Of a DNA stretch of 64,000 bases, positions 44,973 through 57,702 are shown in pieces; the first letter of the stretch is position 1; each line of letters begins with the position of its first letter. The notes below the pieces were generated by a model. It was not told the DNA's origin. It saw nothing but the letters and a program-made list of their open reading frames with translations, and ran no database searches. Position numbers and translations under genes: made by a program. Origin of the DNA: Antilocapra americana. Lineage: Eukaryota > Chordata > Mammalia > Artiodactyla > Antilocapridae. The stretch lies in NCBI GenBank assembly GCA_007570785.1, contig ML661885.1, forward strand, positions 19,378,995 through 19,442,994, written 5' to 3'.

Positions 44973-45240
44973 GTGAAGATAGCTGCATAAAATAGAGTGA
45001 TGGAACCTCAAGCCCAGGAATTTGAAGATTGCTAGGAGAGTCCAAAAACCAGAAAAGTAAAAGTCTTCCCTTGAGCAGCAGGGAACATGGCCTTGCTGGC
45101 ATCTTTTTTTTTTTTTTCCCCTGCTGGTATCTTGATTTTTGACTTCTAGCTTTCCTAACTGTAAAAGCATAAATTCCTATTGTTTTAAGCCACCAACTTT
45201 ATAGTAATTTGATGTGGCAACCCTCATAAATTAACACAGT

Positions 45241-46653
45241 GGATAAAAATATTATGAACATCCTTTCTGGTGCCTAGTTTTATTGTAGGTACCCCAGGGC
45301 CAGCCTACTGTGTTAGGTGCAATTCTATCTTTGTCCTTGTCTGGGCATTGAAAGTATAAACATACATATCTGGTCAAACATTTCCCATGAATTGTTTTGG
45401 TTTCAACGCACTCTCATTACTTTAGGCTTAGGTCCTTCCATATTTATGTCACCTGCCAATTTCATCTCTTTGTTTTGAGATCAACAGTATATTTCTGTTC
45501 TTTTTTTTCTTGTCACATTCCATCCAGGATTTATGTTTGTTTACAAGCTAGACTTTGGGGAACAGGCAAAAGTTCTGTCAACTCCTCTGCCCACCACTTT
45601 GTCTTTCACTTATCAGGTATCCTGGCTAGATAGTTCTAGATAGCTCTAGGTTAAGGAAAAAAAATCCCACCTTAGACAAGGAGTTACATACAATACAGTT
45701 AGTATAGGAATAGGATTTAATCTTTTCTTAGGAGAGAATAAAAGGATACTTTCTGGAGAGTCGCTTTCTCTTGATGATCTAACAGGATTTCCTTTTGCAA
45801 TAAAATTTCTTCATTTTCACTATGTTCTAAAATAAATCTGAAGCATAGTTTACAAAGGTACAGCTCAAGTCTCTTAAAAAAATGTTTTTATTTGAGAACT
45901 TTGAAACACTCGAAAGGACTGTGGCATATGTTTGGATGACACAGTAACAATGAATATTTACTGTTAATATTTATGCTATCTGCATCTTTAGTATCTACTG
46001 TCTATATTTTTTAGAGCACAAGTATCAGTTCTTCTACTTTTGTTTTCTTGAATTAAAGGAGAGATTGTGTTGTATTTCACTTTATTTTTTTCCTTTCCCA
46101 AGTTTCTTGTCTGTGGAAAGCCAATACAGAAAAACTTGAACTAAATGTTGTACAGCAATTGTGTTAATGAAAGCATTTGTTTTCATTTATTTTATTTGCA
46201 CATAAGTAATGGGTTATGCAACAGCTATACATTTGTAATTCCAATGAATGGATATCACAAATAGACACAGGAATATAATTCATTTAGAAACCAGAATTTT
46301 CAGTTAAAGAAAATTATATAAACTACACAAATAGACAGGAAATTCCAGCTCTGTGAGGTTTCCTGGGCACCAGTATATCATCACTTACTTTTAGTTTGAC
46401 ATAATTTGCTACTTAATATTTTATACATGAACTTTTCTGAAATCTGGAATAGTACAATATTGCATTTAGTAATGTTGGTAAAGTTTGAATATGGCCCACT
46501 GAGCTATATAGGTTAGAGTAGAAAAATGCCAATTTTAAAATGTTATGATATGGTAACATTTATTTAATTTGTATAAAGGAGTTAATAAAGTGCAAACAAT
46601 CTTTCATAATGTTACATGGAAATAGCAAAATCCATTGATAGTAAGATCCAGTC
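45241..46653. other. unassigned sequence
   Basis: About 1.4 kb with no repeat I can name. A ~75-bp part at 45454-45530 resembles 48763-48845 (shared atttcatctctttgttttg), so a small old repeat is present. Confidence 0.4.
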
Positions 46654-47757
46654 GATCACAGAAAAAGCAAGACAATTCCAGAAAAAAAACATCTACTTCT
46701 GCTTAATTGACTATGTTAAAGCCTTGGACTGTGTGGATCACAACAAATGGTGGAAAATTGTTAAAGAGATGCCTCATCTGCCTCCTGAGCAACCTGTATC
46801 CAAGTAAAGAAGTAACAGTTAGAATCAGACATGTAACAATGGACTGGTTTTAAATTGGGAAAAGAGTACATCAAGGCTATATTTTTTCACCCAGCCTATT
46901 TAACTTATATGCAGGGTACATTATGTGAAATGCCAGGGTGGATGAGCACAAGCTGGAATCAACGTTGCCAGGAGAAATATCAGTAACATCAGATACACAA
47001 ATGACACCACCTTTATGGCAGAAAGTGAAAAGGAACTACAGAGCCTCTTGATGAAAGTGAAAGAGGAGAGTGAAAAATCTGCCTTAAAACTCAATATTCC
47101 AAAAACTAAAATCTTGGTATCCGGTCCCATCACTTCATGGCAAATAGATGGGGAAACAATGGAAACAGTGACAGACTTTATTCCCTTGGGCTCCAAAATC
47201 ACTGCAGATGGTGACTGCACCTGTGAAATTAACAGACGCTTGCTCCTTGGAAGAAAAGCTATGACAAACTAGATACATATTAAAAAGCAGAGACATCACT
47301 TTGCTGAAAAAGGTCCATCTAGTCAGAGCTATAGTTTTCCCAGTAATCATGTGTGGAAATGAGAGTGTATCCATAAAGAAGGCTGAGCACCGAAGAATTG
47401 ATGCTTTTGGACTGTGGTTTTGGAGAAGACTCTTGAGAGTCCCTTGGACTGCAAGAAGATCAAACCAGTCAATCCTAACGGAAACCAGTCCTGAATATCT
47501 TTGGAAGACTGATGCTGAAGCTCCAATATTCTGGTCACCTGATGCAAAGAGCTGACTAGTTAGAAAAGACCCTGATGCTGGGAAAGATTGAAGGCAGGAG
47601 GAAAAGGGGATGACAGAGAATGAGATGGTAGGATGGTATCACTGTCTCAGTGGATGTGAGTTTGAACAGGCTCTGGAAGATAGTGGAAGACAGGGAGTCC
47701 TGTCGTGCTGCAGTCCATGGGGTTGCAAAGAGTTGGACACAACTGAGTGACTGAAAA
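46654..47757 (+). mobile_element. BovB, 5'-truncated
   Basis: From RT fingers/palm (acagaaaaagcaagacaattc; frame 46616-46807 with NIYFCLIDYVKALDCVDHNK) to the 3' end gacacaactgagtgactg. The catalytic box at 46994-47005 codes YTND. Other frames are 47015-47272 and 47301-47555. Stops after CLSSK-like positions and an indel near 47268 show it is dead. Confidence 0.92.
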
Positions 47758-48762
47758 ATGACCACCATACATAGTAGAGTCAGTGCTAATAATTTTGAAT
47801 ATAGCATATTTAAAATTTTAATCTTCCAGTATAACATATTTTGATATGTTGCAAAACTCAAAATATTAATTGTGAACCTCTACTTTTAGCTACTACATGT
47901 AAGGAGCTTAGAAGTCATAACTAATATCTTTACAATAAGACAAAGTGAACTAACCAAAAAGTAATAAACTTTCTCAGACCCATCAGAAAACTGAGATTAT
48001 AGGGTAAACGGCCACTGCCAAACTTAGAATGACATGAAAATCCACAGTGACAACGGAACTCTAACCTAGAGTTCACTAACCTAGAGTCTCTGGAGTCATA
48101 AATTAACAACACTTTAAATGTGACAAATGGGTGGGAACTTAGTGTGAACTATCATTACAGTCAGGAAGGAGGTTGCAATCAAATAGGGATCCCTGCACTT
48201 CTGTGGGATTAATCCTATCAAGTTCTTATAGTAACGATTCATGTGATAACTCCTCATAGGGCTAGACAGGAGCAAATATTAGTCATTATTAAATACAAAC
48301 AGAGCATTCTCCATAAGAAAAGTCAACTCTTCAGGAAAAATGCTGCATCAAAGTCATTTTATTCTAGCTTGCAGGATGATGTTGCTACTCCAGCTACTCG
48401 CCTCTCTGCCTTAGCAAAAAGTGGTGAAAATGTAATACTACTAGAGATACATTTGTGAATGTCAATGTCTAGAAACACAGGCTGACTAAAAGATTGATAT
48501 TTAACTGTCATATTATAGATAATTCCCTCACATGCACCTTACTACCACCCAAATAGGCCTCATATAAAAGGGTAGGTATCAAAATAAAGGTGATGTAAAG
48601 AAGAACTCACTTTCATACTGTATGCCACATGGGTTGCTACTTCTGGACTTTTCCAGGCATTAAAAGTCTAGATATAACATGGCTTGCCAAACAACTTCCT
48701 TGAGTTATTTTGACATCAACTCACTCATTTCTCTAGATGTGAAGTTCCTCGTCATATCTGGT
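47758..48762. other. unassigned sequence
   Basis: Nothing recognised. A tandem echo 'aacctagagttcactaacctagag' at about 48062-48086 is the only local pattern. Confidence 0.4.
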
Positions 48763-49162
48763 GTCCTCAAATTTCATCTCTTTGTTTTGAGACAAAAAAT
48801 ATATTTGTATTTTTTTATCTTTTTTTTTTTTTATCATATCCTATCGAAGTCAAACTCAAAGGAAACTAAAGGAAATTAAAGCCTGGTATCTGTAGCTACA
48901 GAAAGCATTAAATACAAAAAAATTCCCTAGCCAAGTTAGCATAGAAAAATAATGGATTAAAAAAGAAACAGAACAGGACTTCCATTGATTGTGTGATAAT
49001 TCTGAAAAAAATACAACATGTGCCCAAGAAGTTTCTAAAATTAATCACAAACACAAAACCACAGATCCAGGAAGGTGAGAGCACACCAATAAGATAAATA
49101 TCCAAAACAACCTCAGTTAGCATATAAAACAACCTTCAGAAAACCAAAGGACAAAGAGATGA

Positions 49163-49829
49163 TTTTATTTTATTTTTTTTTAATTTTTTTATTGTTTTTG
49201 CCATACATTGTCATGATATCACCATGGGTTTACATATGCTTCCCCTCCGGAAACCCCTCCCTCCTCCCTCCCCCACGGGAAATCTCGCTGCACCAGTCCC
49301 GAGCATCAATCCTGGGCTGGCGATTGATTAGACACATGACAATTAACATGCTTCAGTGCCCTTCTCCCATATCATCCCACCCTTACCCTCATCCACAAAG
49401 TCCACGAGTCTTTTCTATACCTCTGCGTTCCTTTTGCTGTCTCGCATGTTGGGTTCTCGTTACCGTCTTTCTAAATTCCATATATATGCGTTAATACACT
49501 GTATTGTTGTTTTTGCTTCTGGCTTACTTCACTCTGGATAATGGGCTCCAGTTTCGTCCATCTGAGTAAAATTGCTTCAAATGAATTTTTTTTTAATGCT
49601 GAGTAATATTCCATTGTGTATATGTACCACAGCTTTCTTATCCATTCGTCAGTTGATGGGCATCTAGGTTGCTTCCATGTCTTGGCTATTGTACACAATG
49701 CAGCTATGAACATTGGGGTACACGTGGCTCTTTCAATTCTAGTTTCCTCGGTGTATACGCCCAGCAGTGGGATTGCTGGGTCTTATGGCAGGTCTATTTG
49801 CAGCTTTTTAAGGAACCTCCACACTGTTT
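49163..49829 (-). mobile_element. young 5'-truncated L1 inserted in an old L1
   Basis: The complement of the last ~0.67 kb of the same L1 lineage as at 9871: a poly(T) start, cattgtcatgatatcacc, tttacatatgcttcccctcc. The minus frame 49471-49713 preserves an intact ORF2 C-terminus ([20 protein letters not shown] ... ending THIYGI), with nine A in the run where the 9871 copy has ten. It ends abruptly at cacactgttt. No convincing target duplication. Confidence 0.95.
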
Positions 49830-50298
49830 AAAAGAATCTGAAGAAAGAATCTTACATAAAGAGAAACAGGGATAAGAACTAGAGTAGACATATTATAGTT
49901 AAACACTGGGGCAAGAAAAGAGTGGATTAAAATACTTGATGTGTTGAAAAAAGGAAACAATCTAGATTTCTATGCCAAGTGAAAGCATTCATTGGAAGTA
50001 AGGGGGAAATACAGACTTTCTCACCCAAAAATAGGAACTCCACTGGCAGCAGACTCACCTTGCAAGAAATGTGCAAAGTTCATCAGGGAGAAGAAAACTG
50101 ATGTAGGTCAAAACTCAGATCTACATAGAGAAAGGAAGATTACTAGAGAATAAATGATGAAACTAAAGCATAATTATGCTTTTTTCTTTTAATTCATCTA
50201 AAAGATAATGTTTGGATAAATGAAATAACAGTAACGTCATAAAGGATAGAAGCAAACAAGTCAAAATACTCTAAATTTCCTGCACAACACATGAAGAG

Positions 50299-50564
50299 GT
50301 ATGCTGCTGCTGCTAAGTCGCTTCAGTTGTGTCCAACTCTGTGCGACCCCATAGAGAGCAGCCCACCAGGCTCCCTTGTCCCTGGGATTCTCCAGGTAAG
50401 AACACTGGAGTGGGTTGCCATTTCCTTCTCCAATGCATGGAAGTGAAAAGTGAAAGTGAAGTTGCTCAGTTGTGTCCGACTCTTAGCGACCCCATGGACT
50501 GCAGCCTACCAGGCTCCTCCGTCCATGGGATTTTCCAGGCAAGAGCACTGGAGTGGGGTGCCAT
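50299..50564 (-). mobile_element. Bov-A2/ART2A-type SINE
   Basis: Minus strand: tgctgctgctaagtcgcttc, ccaatgcatggaagtgaaaa joining two monomers, and a 5' truncation after gagtggggtgccat. Little diverged, so a recent copy. Confidence 0.93.
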
Positions 50565-50934
50565 ATTATCTGAACATGAACTACAGTACTCAATAATGCA
50601 TATTGAAACTCTAAGGAGAACACTGAAACATTTTTTTATGTACTAGGAGAGTAGTTAAAAAGAAGTCATTTGCAATGCTCCACTAAAACCAGAGAAGAAA
50701 AAGAAAACAAAAAATCGACACAATGAAGAGGAAACAGTTACAAACATGAGATATCGATTCAAATATAATGATAATCACTTTAAATGTGAACTAAGTATTC
50801 TAATTTCAAAATATTAAGAGATGAGACTGGATTAAAATGATTTACATAAGGAATAATGATTTTAAAAAGAAGGGCAATGATATGTTGTCTTAGGAAATCC
50901 ATTCTTAAAAAGACTGACAGGTTAAAAAATAGGT

Positions 50935-51086
50935 AAAGATGGATAATGGAGAAGGAAATGGCAACCCACTCCAGTGTTCTTGCCTGGAGAATCCCAGGGT
51001 TGGAGGAGCCCGGTGGGCTGCCGTCTGTGGGGTCACACAGTCGGACACGACTGAAGCAACTTAGCAGCAGCAGCAAAGATGGGTAA
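50935..51086 (+). mobile_element. ART2A-type short SINE with 12-bp target duplication
   Basis: tggagaaggaaatggcaacc to gacacgactgaagcaactta, ending in a GCA-repeat tail. Flanks aaagatggataa (50935-50946) and aaagatgggtaa (51075-51086) differ at one base. Confidence 0.93.
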
Positions 51087-51569
51087 AGATCCTGTTAACA
51101 GTATGCAAAGAAAGCAAGAGTAGCTATATAAGTTTCATACAAGGTAGACTACAGAACAAAATATTTTTCAGGAATAAGCAAACTTTTTTCATAATGATAA
51201 AAGTGTCAATCCTCAAGAAATGAGTCTCAAAATATGTGATGCCAAAATTGCTAAAACTGAAGGAATAGACAAATCCACTACTGTAGTTTGAGAATTCAGC
51301 ACCATCTTTCAGTAGTTAATAGATCAAGAAATCAGTAGATCAGCAAGACACAGTTGACCTGACAGTGCTATTTACTCGATCCAATTGATCTTTATAAAAT
51401 ACTCTATTGGCAATAATAGGATATATATTCTTGTCAAGCTCAGATGGTACAGTCACCAAGATAAATCACATTTTAACGTAAAACACTTGAATAAATTTAA
51501 AAGAATACAAGCCGCATAAAGTATGTTCTCAAATGACAATGTAATTAAATTACAAATTAATAAAGTGAA

Positions 51570-51778
51570 AATATCCCTGGTGGCACAAATGGTAAAGAAT
51601 CTCTCTGAAATGCAGGAGACTGAGGTTGAATCCCTGGGTCTGGAAGATCCCATGGAGAAGGAAATGGCAACCCACTCCAGTATTCTTGCCTGGAAAATCC
51701 CATGGACAGAGGAGCCTGGTGGGCTACAGTCCACAGGTGCTAAAGAGAGGGACATGACTGAGTGACTAACACTTTCAA
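51570..51778 (+). mobile_element. Bov-tA SINE
   Basis: tatccctggtggcacaaatg to gacatgactgagtgactaac. Full length. Confidence 0.95.
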
Positions 51779-52369
51779 TGGATAACACTTTCAGTCAGAG
51801 ACTTCTGATGTCTACTTCAATGTTTATTTAAACAAATTCAGGCATTGACAAGTTTGTTTGGAAATAGTCTATCAGAAGTAAATTCAGAATGGGTGATAAA
51901 GAGCCTCCCAGAAAGGAAAACATTCTAAAGGAATATAGAATGACGGTTTAAGTCATGAAGTTATAGTTCTGAGTAAAGAATAGTTTCCTGAGAACAGTTT
52001 TGGAACCTGTTAAATACAACTGTCCTTAATACATGTCTTTATCCTACAGATAAAAGAAGAGTGATAGGAAAAGGAATAAAATGGAAAAAAAAATTAAGGA
52101 GAAGGAAGACAGGTAAGAAGAGATAGGAGAAGAGGAAAGGAGATATATGTGAGTCAAAATACAATAGACCTGTTTTGCTGAATTTTAACCATTGGTGCCT
52201 AAACAACAAGGTTCATGAAAGTGTTGAGAGTAATATAAAGGCAAGAGAATAATTATCTCTAGACAACCACATGGTTTTAATACCACAAAGCAAAAAATTC
52301 CTGTGGGGAAGAAAGGAAATGGTAACTCACTCTTGCAATATGGATGTTGATATGAATTAATGTATCACT
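51779..52369. other. unassigned sequence with a purine-rich tract
   Basis: 52046-52150 is about 85-90% purine on the plus strand (AGGAGAAGG-type repeats). No gene recognised. Confidence 0.5.
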
Positions 52370-53600
52370 TCAGCTGAAATCCTCACTATTTTTACCTCCC
52401 AATCTTTTCTCAACCACTGAAACCACTCTTGTCATTGCTGCCAACAAGCACCTCCGTCTCGCCAAATCCAATATTTAAGTCTCAGTATTCATCTTACCCT
52501 ACTCTGTAGAAGCAGCTGAAGAAATTGATCACATCTTCTTTCTCAAAATGCTTTTTTGCTTTACTTTTAGGATATTAAACTTACTTGAAATTTATTCTAC
52601 CTCCAACTATGCCTTTCCCACCTTCATTTGATAATTTTCATATTTTCCTACCTTTCCCCTAGGCGTTGACCTAATACATCCAACTGGGTGTTTAACATAT
52701 TTTTATTTGGATGTGTAAAAAAATATATCAAATTTAACATTATTTCCTCTAGCACTGCTTTCTCCATCTCAGCAAATGGCATCACCATTTTGTCAGTCAG
52801 TAAAGCCAAAAACTCTATAACAGTTATTAGTTATTAGTTTTTACCCTTTGCAGGCCACACTATCTGAAAACACCATCAGCTCCACTAAAAAATTGATCCA
52901 AGATGCAACCAGTTCTTATTACCTCTATTGGTCCATTTTTATTCAAGCCACATTGTCTCTCCCTTGATGAGGCAATGGTTTTCTGATTTGTCTTCCTTTC
53001 TTCTTTCTTGTTGTTTAGTCATTAAGTTATGTCCAACTTATAGCAACCCCACAGACTATAGTATACTAGGCTTCCCTGTCCTTCGCTGTCTCCTGGAATT
53101 TGTTCAAACTCAAGTCCATTGTGTAAATAATACTATCTAACCATATCATCCTCTACAGCCCCCTTCTCCTTTTGCCTTCAATCTTTCCCAGCATCAGGAT
53201 CTTTTCCAATGAGTACTCTTCACATCAGGTGGCCAAAGTATTGGAGCTTCAGCATCAGTCCTTGCAATAAACATTCAGGATTGATTTCCTTTAGAATTGA
53301 CTGGTTTGATCTCCTTGCTGTCCAAGGGACTCTCAAGAGTCTTCTCCAGCACCAGTTTGAAAGCATCAGTTCTTCAGTGCTTAGCTTTCTTTATGGTCCA
53401 AATCTCACATCTGTGCATGGCTGTTTGAAAAACCATAGCTTTGACTATATGGACCTTTATCAACAAAGTAATGTTCTTTGTAGTCAGCTGTATATTCTCC
53501 AAAAAGCTATAAGATGATTTTTTAGAACATAAGGGATTATGTCTCTTCTTTCTTCAAAATTCTCCAATGGGATTTCTGCTTCTACTTGTAAAGATCTTGA
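52370..53600 (+). mobile_element. L2 LINE relic split by BovB
   Basis: Left arm (52370-53004): gaaaccactcttgtcattg, ccatctcagcaaatggcatc, ccatttttattcaagccac. Right arm (53483-53600): caaaattctccaatgggatt. These are in L2 order, from the RT region to the downstream part. No open frame. Confidence 0.7.
53005..53482 (-). mobile_element. BovB, 5'-truncated, inside L2
   Basis: Minus-strand 3' end: ttgttgtttagtcattaag, catcaggtggccaaagtatt, ccatagctttgactatatgg. Breaks off in the RT C-terminal region. Confidence 0.9.
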
Positions 53601-54289
53601 AAGGCAACACTCCATTCTAACAACAAGTAAAAGTTAAACAGACTGAAAAAGAACACTGACTCTCCTTGCATGCATAAAATAGGGGAGGATGCAGGGCAAA
53701 CTGCTGCCTTCATGAGTAGAGAGAAAGATATGCAAATATGTTATCACTGCTTATCTGAAAAGATATTCAAGAGCAGAAACTGCTTTGGAAATCAAGGCAA
53801 GAGGAAGGAACTATAATTTTAAAAATGCTCAAGCTTCATGGGTGGGCAGTATTAAAAACTATAATAGAAACCGGTCATGATGGTGGTTTCACAATACTGT
53901 AATATGTACTCACAGGACATCAACAAGATTCTCATAGTAAATAACTGAGAAAAATCCCTTCCTATTTCTGAAGAAGAGAGCAATAACCACTTTGGAATAA
54001 AGGCTAGAACTCTTTTTATCAAGTCCTTCCCTCAGGGGAAACTAGTGAACCAAATTTAAACTGTTGGGATATTATCATAGGCTTACTGACGTGGATCCAT
54101 GCTGTTCCAACTAAGCGAAGGAAAAAACAGTCAAAAGAACATAAGAAACTTGTGAAGTTCATAGTTCAGAGTCATTATCTCATTAAAAGACTAAAATCAT
54201 AAAACCATAGAATGCTTCCCTTTTCCCAAAACTTTACCACAATACTACTATCTACAGAAACTTATTTTACCCAGTACCTAATATTCACC
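53601..54289. other. unassigned sequence
   Basis: No element or gene recognised; it may include the 5' end of the old L1 that follows. Confidence 0.35.
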
Positions 54290-54446
54290 TTTCAAAAAAA
54301 TCACAAGGATCAAAAAAAAAGTAAACAAAACACAATTTAAAGAGATTGAACAAGTGTTAGTACCAGGCATGTGAAGGATGTTGTAATTTGTCAGATGGGG
54401 AATTTAAAAAAAATTATGACTAATACGCTAAGAGCTGAAATGGTTT

Positions 54447-56604
54447 AAGTAGCAGAAGTCTTGGCCACAGCAATCAGAGCAGATAAAGAAATAAAAGGGA
54501 TCCAGATTGGAAAAGAAGAAGTAAAACTCTCACTGTTTGCAGATGACATGATCCTCTACATAGAAAACCCTAAAGACTCTACCAGAAAATTACTAGAGCT
54601 AATCAGTGACTATAGCAAAGTTTCAGGATACAAAATCAACACACAGAAATCCCTGGGATTCCTATACACTAACAATGAGAAAACAGAAAGAGAAATTAAG
54701 GAAACAATTCCATTCACCATTGAAACGAAAAGAATAAAATACTTAGGAGTATTTCTACCTAAAGAAACAAAAGACTTCTATATAGAGAACTATAAAACAC
54801 TGATGAAAGAAATAAAAGAGGACACAAATAGATGGAGAAATATACCGTGTTCATGGATTGGAAGAATCAATATAGTGAAAATGAGTATACTACCCAAAGC
54901 AATCTATAGATTCAATGCAATTCCTATCAAGCTACCAGAGGTCTTTTCAGAGAATTAGAACAAATAATTTCACAATTTGTATGGAATACAAAAAACCTCG
55001 TATAGCCAAAGCAATCTTCAGAAAGAAGAATGGAACTGGAGGAATCAACTTACCTGACTTTAGGCTATACTACAAATCCACAGTCATTAAGACAGTATGG
55101 TACTGGCACAGAGACAGAAATATAGATCAATGGAACAAAATAGAAAGCCCAGAGATAAATCCATGCACCTATGGACACCTTATCTTTGACAAAGGAGGCA
55201 AGAATATACAATGGAGAAAAGACAACCTCTTTAACAAGTGGTGCTGGGAAAACTGGACAGTCACTTGTAAAAGAATGAAACTAGAACACTTCTAACACCA
55301 TACACAGAAATAAACTCAAAATGGATCAAAGATCTAATCATAAGACCAGAAACTGTAAAACTCCTAGAGGATAACATAGGCAAAACACTCTCTGACATAA
55401 ACCAAAGCAGGATCCTCTATGACCCACCTCCCAGAATATCGGAAATAAAAGCACGAATAAACAAATGGGACTTAAATAAAATTAAAAGTTTCTGCACAAC
55501 AAAGGAAACTATAAGCAAGGTGAAAAGGCAGCCTTCAGAATGGGAGAAAACAATAGCCAATGAAGCAACAGACAAACAATTAATCTCAAAAATATACAAG
55601 CAACTCCTGCAGCTCCATTCTAGGAAAATAAACGACCCAATCAAAAAGTGGGCCAAAGAACTTAACAGACATTTCTCCAAAGAAGACATAAAAATGGCTA
55701 ACAAACACATGAAAAGATGCTCAACATCACTCATTATCAGAGAAATGCAAATCAAAACCACAATGAGGTACCACTTTACACCACTCAGAATGGCTGCAAT
55801 CCAAAAGTCTACAAGCAATAAATGCTGGAGAAGATATGGAGAAAAGGGAACTCTCTTACACTGTTGGTGGGAATGCAAACTAGTACAGCCACTATGGAAA
55901 ACAGTGTGGAGATTCCTTAAAAACCTGCAAATAGACCTGCCATATGACCCAGCAATCCCACTGCTGGGCATACACATCGAGGAAACCAGAATTGAAAGAG
56001 CCACGTGTACCCCAATGTTCATCGCTGCTTTGTTTACAATAGCCAGGACATGGAAGCAACCTAGATGCCCATCAACTGACGAATGGATAAGAAAGCTGTG
56101 GTATATATACACAATGGAATATTACTCAGCATTAAAAAAAAAAAAAATTCATTTGAATCAGTTCTACTCAGGTGGACGGAACTGGAGCTTATCCAGAGTG
56201 AAGTAAGCCAGAAGGAAAAACAAAAATACAGTATACTAATGCATACATATGGAATTTAGAAAGATAGTAACGGGAACCCTGCATGTGAGACAGCAAAAGA
56301 AACGCAGATATATAGAACAGTCTGGTTAACTCTGTGGAAGAGGGCAAGAGTGGGATGATATGGGAGAATGGCATTGAAACATGTTAATTTTCATATGTGA
56401 AATCAATCGCCAGCCCAGGTTTGATGCTCGGGGCTGGTGCACTGAGATGACCCAGGGGGAGGGAATCAGGAGGGAGGAGGGTGGGGGGTTCTGGAGGGGG
56501 AACATATGTATACCCATGGCGAATTCATGTCAATTATGGCAAAACCAACACAATAAAGTAAAGAAAATAAAAAAAAAAAAAAACAAAGAAAAGAAAAAAA
56601 AAAA
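54447..56604 (+). mobile_element. 5'-truncated ruminant L1, 2.1 kb
   Basis: Starts in the RT domain (ttggccacagcaatcagagc) and ends tggcaaaaccaacac, aataaagtaaag and a mixed A-rich tail. The 3'-UTR lacks the gacaatg/ggcaaaaacaat ending of the copies at 9871, 27654 and 49163, so it belongs to a different L1 subfamily and carries more lesions. No clear target duplication; about 10 bp of the host element seem lost at the site. Confidence 0.95.
54461..56286 (+). pseudogene. L1 ORF2 remnant with RT active site
   Basis: Frame 54461-54958 includes the RT catalytic box FADD (54536-54547) within [18 protein letters not shown], followed by [17 protein letters not shown]. Compared with the parallel copy at 9871, single-base losses near 54950, 54985 and 55290 break the frame. 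A fresh start at 55520-56206 covers the Cys-rich C-terminal part ([20 protein letters not shown]). The A run at 56133-56146 has 14 A instead of nine, shifting the C-terminus. The endonuclease domain is missing, so it is inactive. Confidence 0.93.
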
Positions 56605-57493
56605 AAGAACATATGAGCAATATAAGAAAAAAGAGGGCAATCCTTAACAAAAGTATAAAAGAAGTACTTGAGATGAAAAATGTAGCAGAAATGAAAAATT
56701 CCTTCAATAGCTTGTTCATAGAGTCAACATGATTAAGGAAGGACTCTCAGATTTAGAAGAAATATCAATAGGATTATTGAAAATTGAAAAATCAAAGAGA
56801 ACAAAAACAAAACCAAAACCCATAATATCCAAGGACTGTGGGATAAATTCAAAAGATGTAACATATATAGAGGGAATACCATAAGGAGAAGAAATAGAAA
56901 AGGGAACAAAAAGAATATTTCAAACTATAATTACAGAATTTCCCCAAAGTAATGTCTGACAGCAAATCACAGATCCAGGAAGCTCAGAGACAATAAGCAG
57001 GATAAATGCAAAAAAAAATAAAGCATACAGAATTAAGAGAAGCAAAAATAACAGGAAAAGAACCTCATATATTATTTCAAACTACAAAATAAATGAAAAT
57101 CTAAAAAAAACATATATGAATTATAGCCACCATTCAAAGACAATGCTAGAAAAAGACAGCGAGATAACTGAAGTGTTGAGAGAAAAAAGTAAGGAACAAC
57201 TTAAAATTCTATACCCTGGGAGATTACTTTTCAAGAGTGAATGAGAAAGATTTTCTAAGGCCAAAACAACTGAGGAAATTTGTTGGTAGTACACCTGTTT
57301 TCCAAGAAATGTTATAAAAAAATCCTTTAGAAAGACAAAACTATTATACAGTTCAGAAACTCACATCTACATGAAATAATAACATTGAGGAAGGAATAAA
57401 TAAAATAAAAGCTTTAAATTTTATCTTATTTGATCTAAAAGATAACACTTTCTTCAGGCAATACCAACCATGTATTTAATTATGCATGCTTGA

Positions 57494-57702
57494 GTGAGTG
57501 AAGTCATTCAGCCGTATCTGACCCTTTGCGACCCCATGGACTGTATCCTACCAGGCTCCTCCATTCATGGGATTTTCCAGGCAAGAATACTGGAGTTGGG
57601 TGCCATTGCCTTCTCCAGGAGAGCTTCCCGACCTACGGACTGAACCCGGGTCTCCTGCATTGTAGGCAGAGGCTTTACCATCTGGGCCACCAGGAAGACC
57701 TG
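57494..57702 (-). mobile_element. Bov-tA SINE
   Basis: Minus strand: accctttgcgaccccatgg, cctaccaggctcctccattc, gggccaccaggaagacc. Inserted in the old L1 derivative. Confidence 0.94.

Larger units (their letters stand above)
43163..45240 (+). mobile_element. MLT1-like LTR broken into three by a SINE and a BovB
   Basis: Left (43163-43287): ctctgtccctcaagaattc, aactcagaacctaaggac. Middle (43491-43582): gaatttagggagggccccaa, aacaagaagagagcac. Right (44973-45240): acatggccttgctggcatc, ttgatttttgacttctagc, gttttaagccaccaactt. The order is that of one old ERVL-MaLR LTR. A 16-T run at about 45103-45118 is a further small insertion. Confidence 0.7.
48846..51569 (+). mobile_element. old L1 copy (ORF1 side to ORF2 endonuclease), filled with later insertions
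   Basis: Diverged L1 in the plus orientation. Landmarks: ccacagatccaggaaggtg (49060), cagaaaaccaaaggacaaag (49137), tgcaagaaatgtgcaaag (50062), gataatcactttaaatgtg (50770), aaatccactactgtagtttg (51271) and aaatttaaaagaatacaagc (51493), i.e. ORF1/linker followed by the ORF2 endonuclease region. It is interrupted at 49163-49829, 50299-50564 and 50947-51074, and abuts a SINE at 51570. No coding frame survives. Confidence 0.6.

Noticed and set aside
49163..49850. Possible target duplication around the young minus-strand L1 (aaagagatga versus aaagaatctg)
   Set aside because: Similarity is too weak to distinguish from chance in A-rich DNA.
55417..56112. 231-codon minus-strand frame
   Set aside because: Antisense shadow of the second L1 ORF2 copy.
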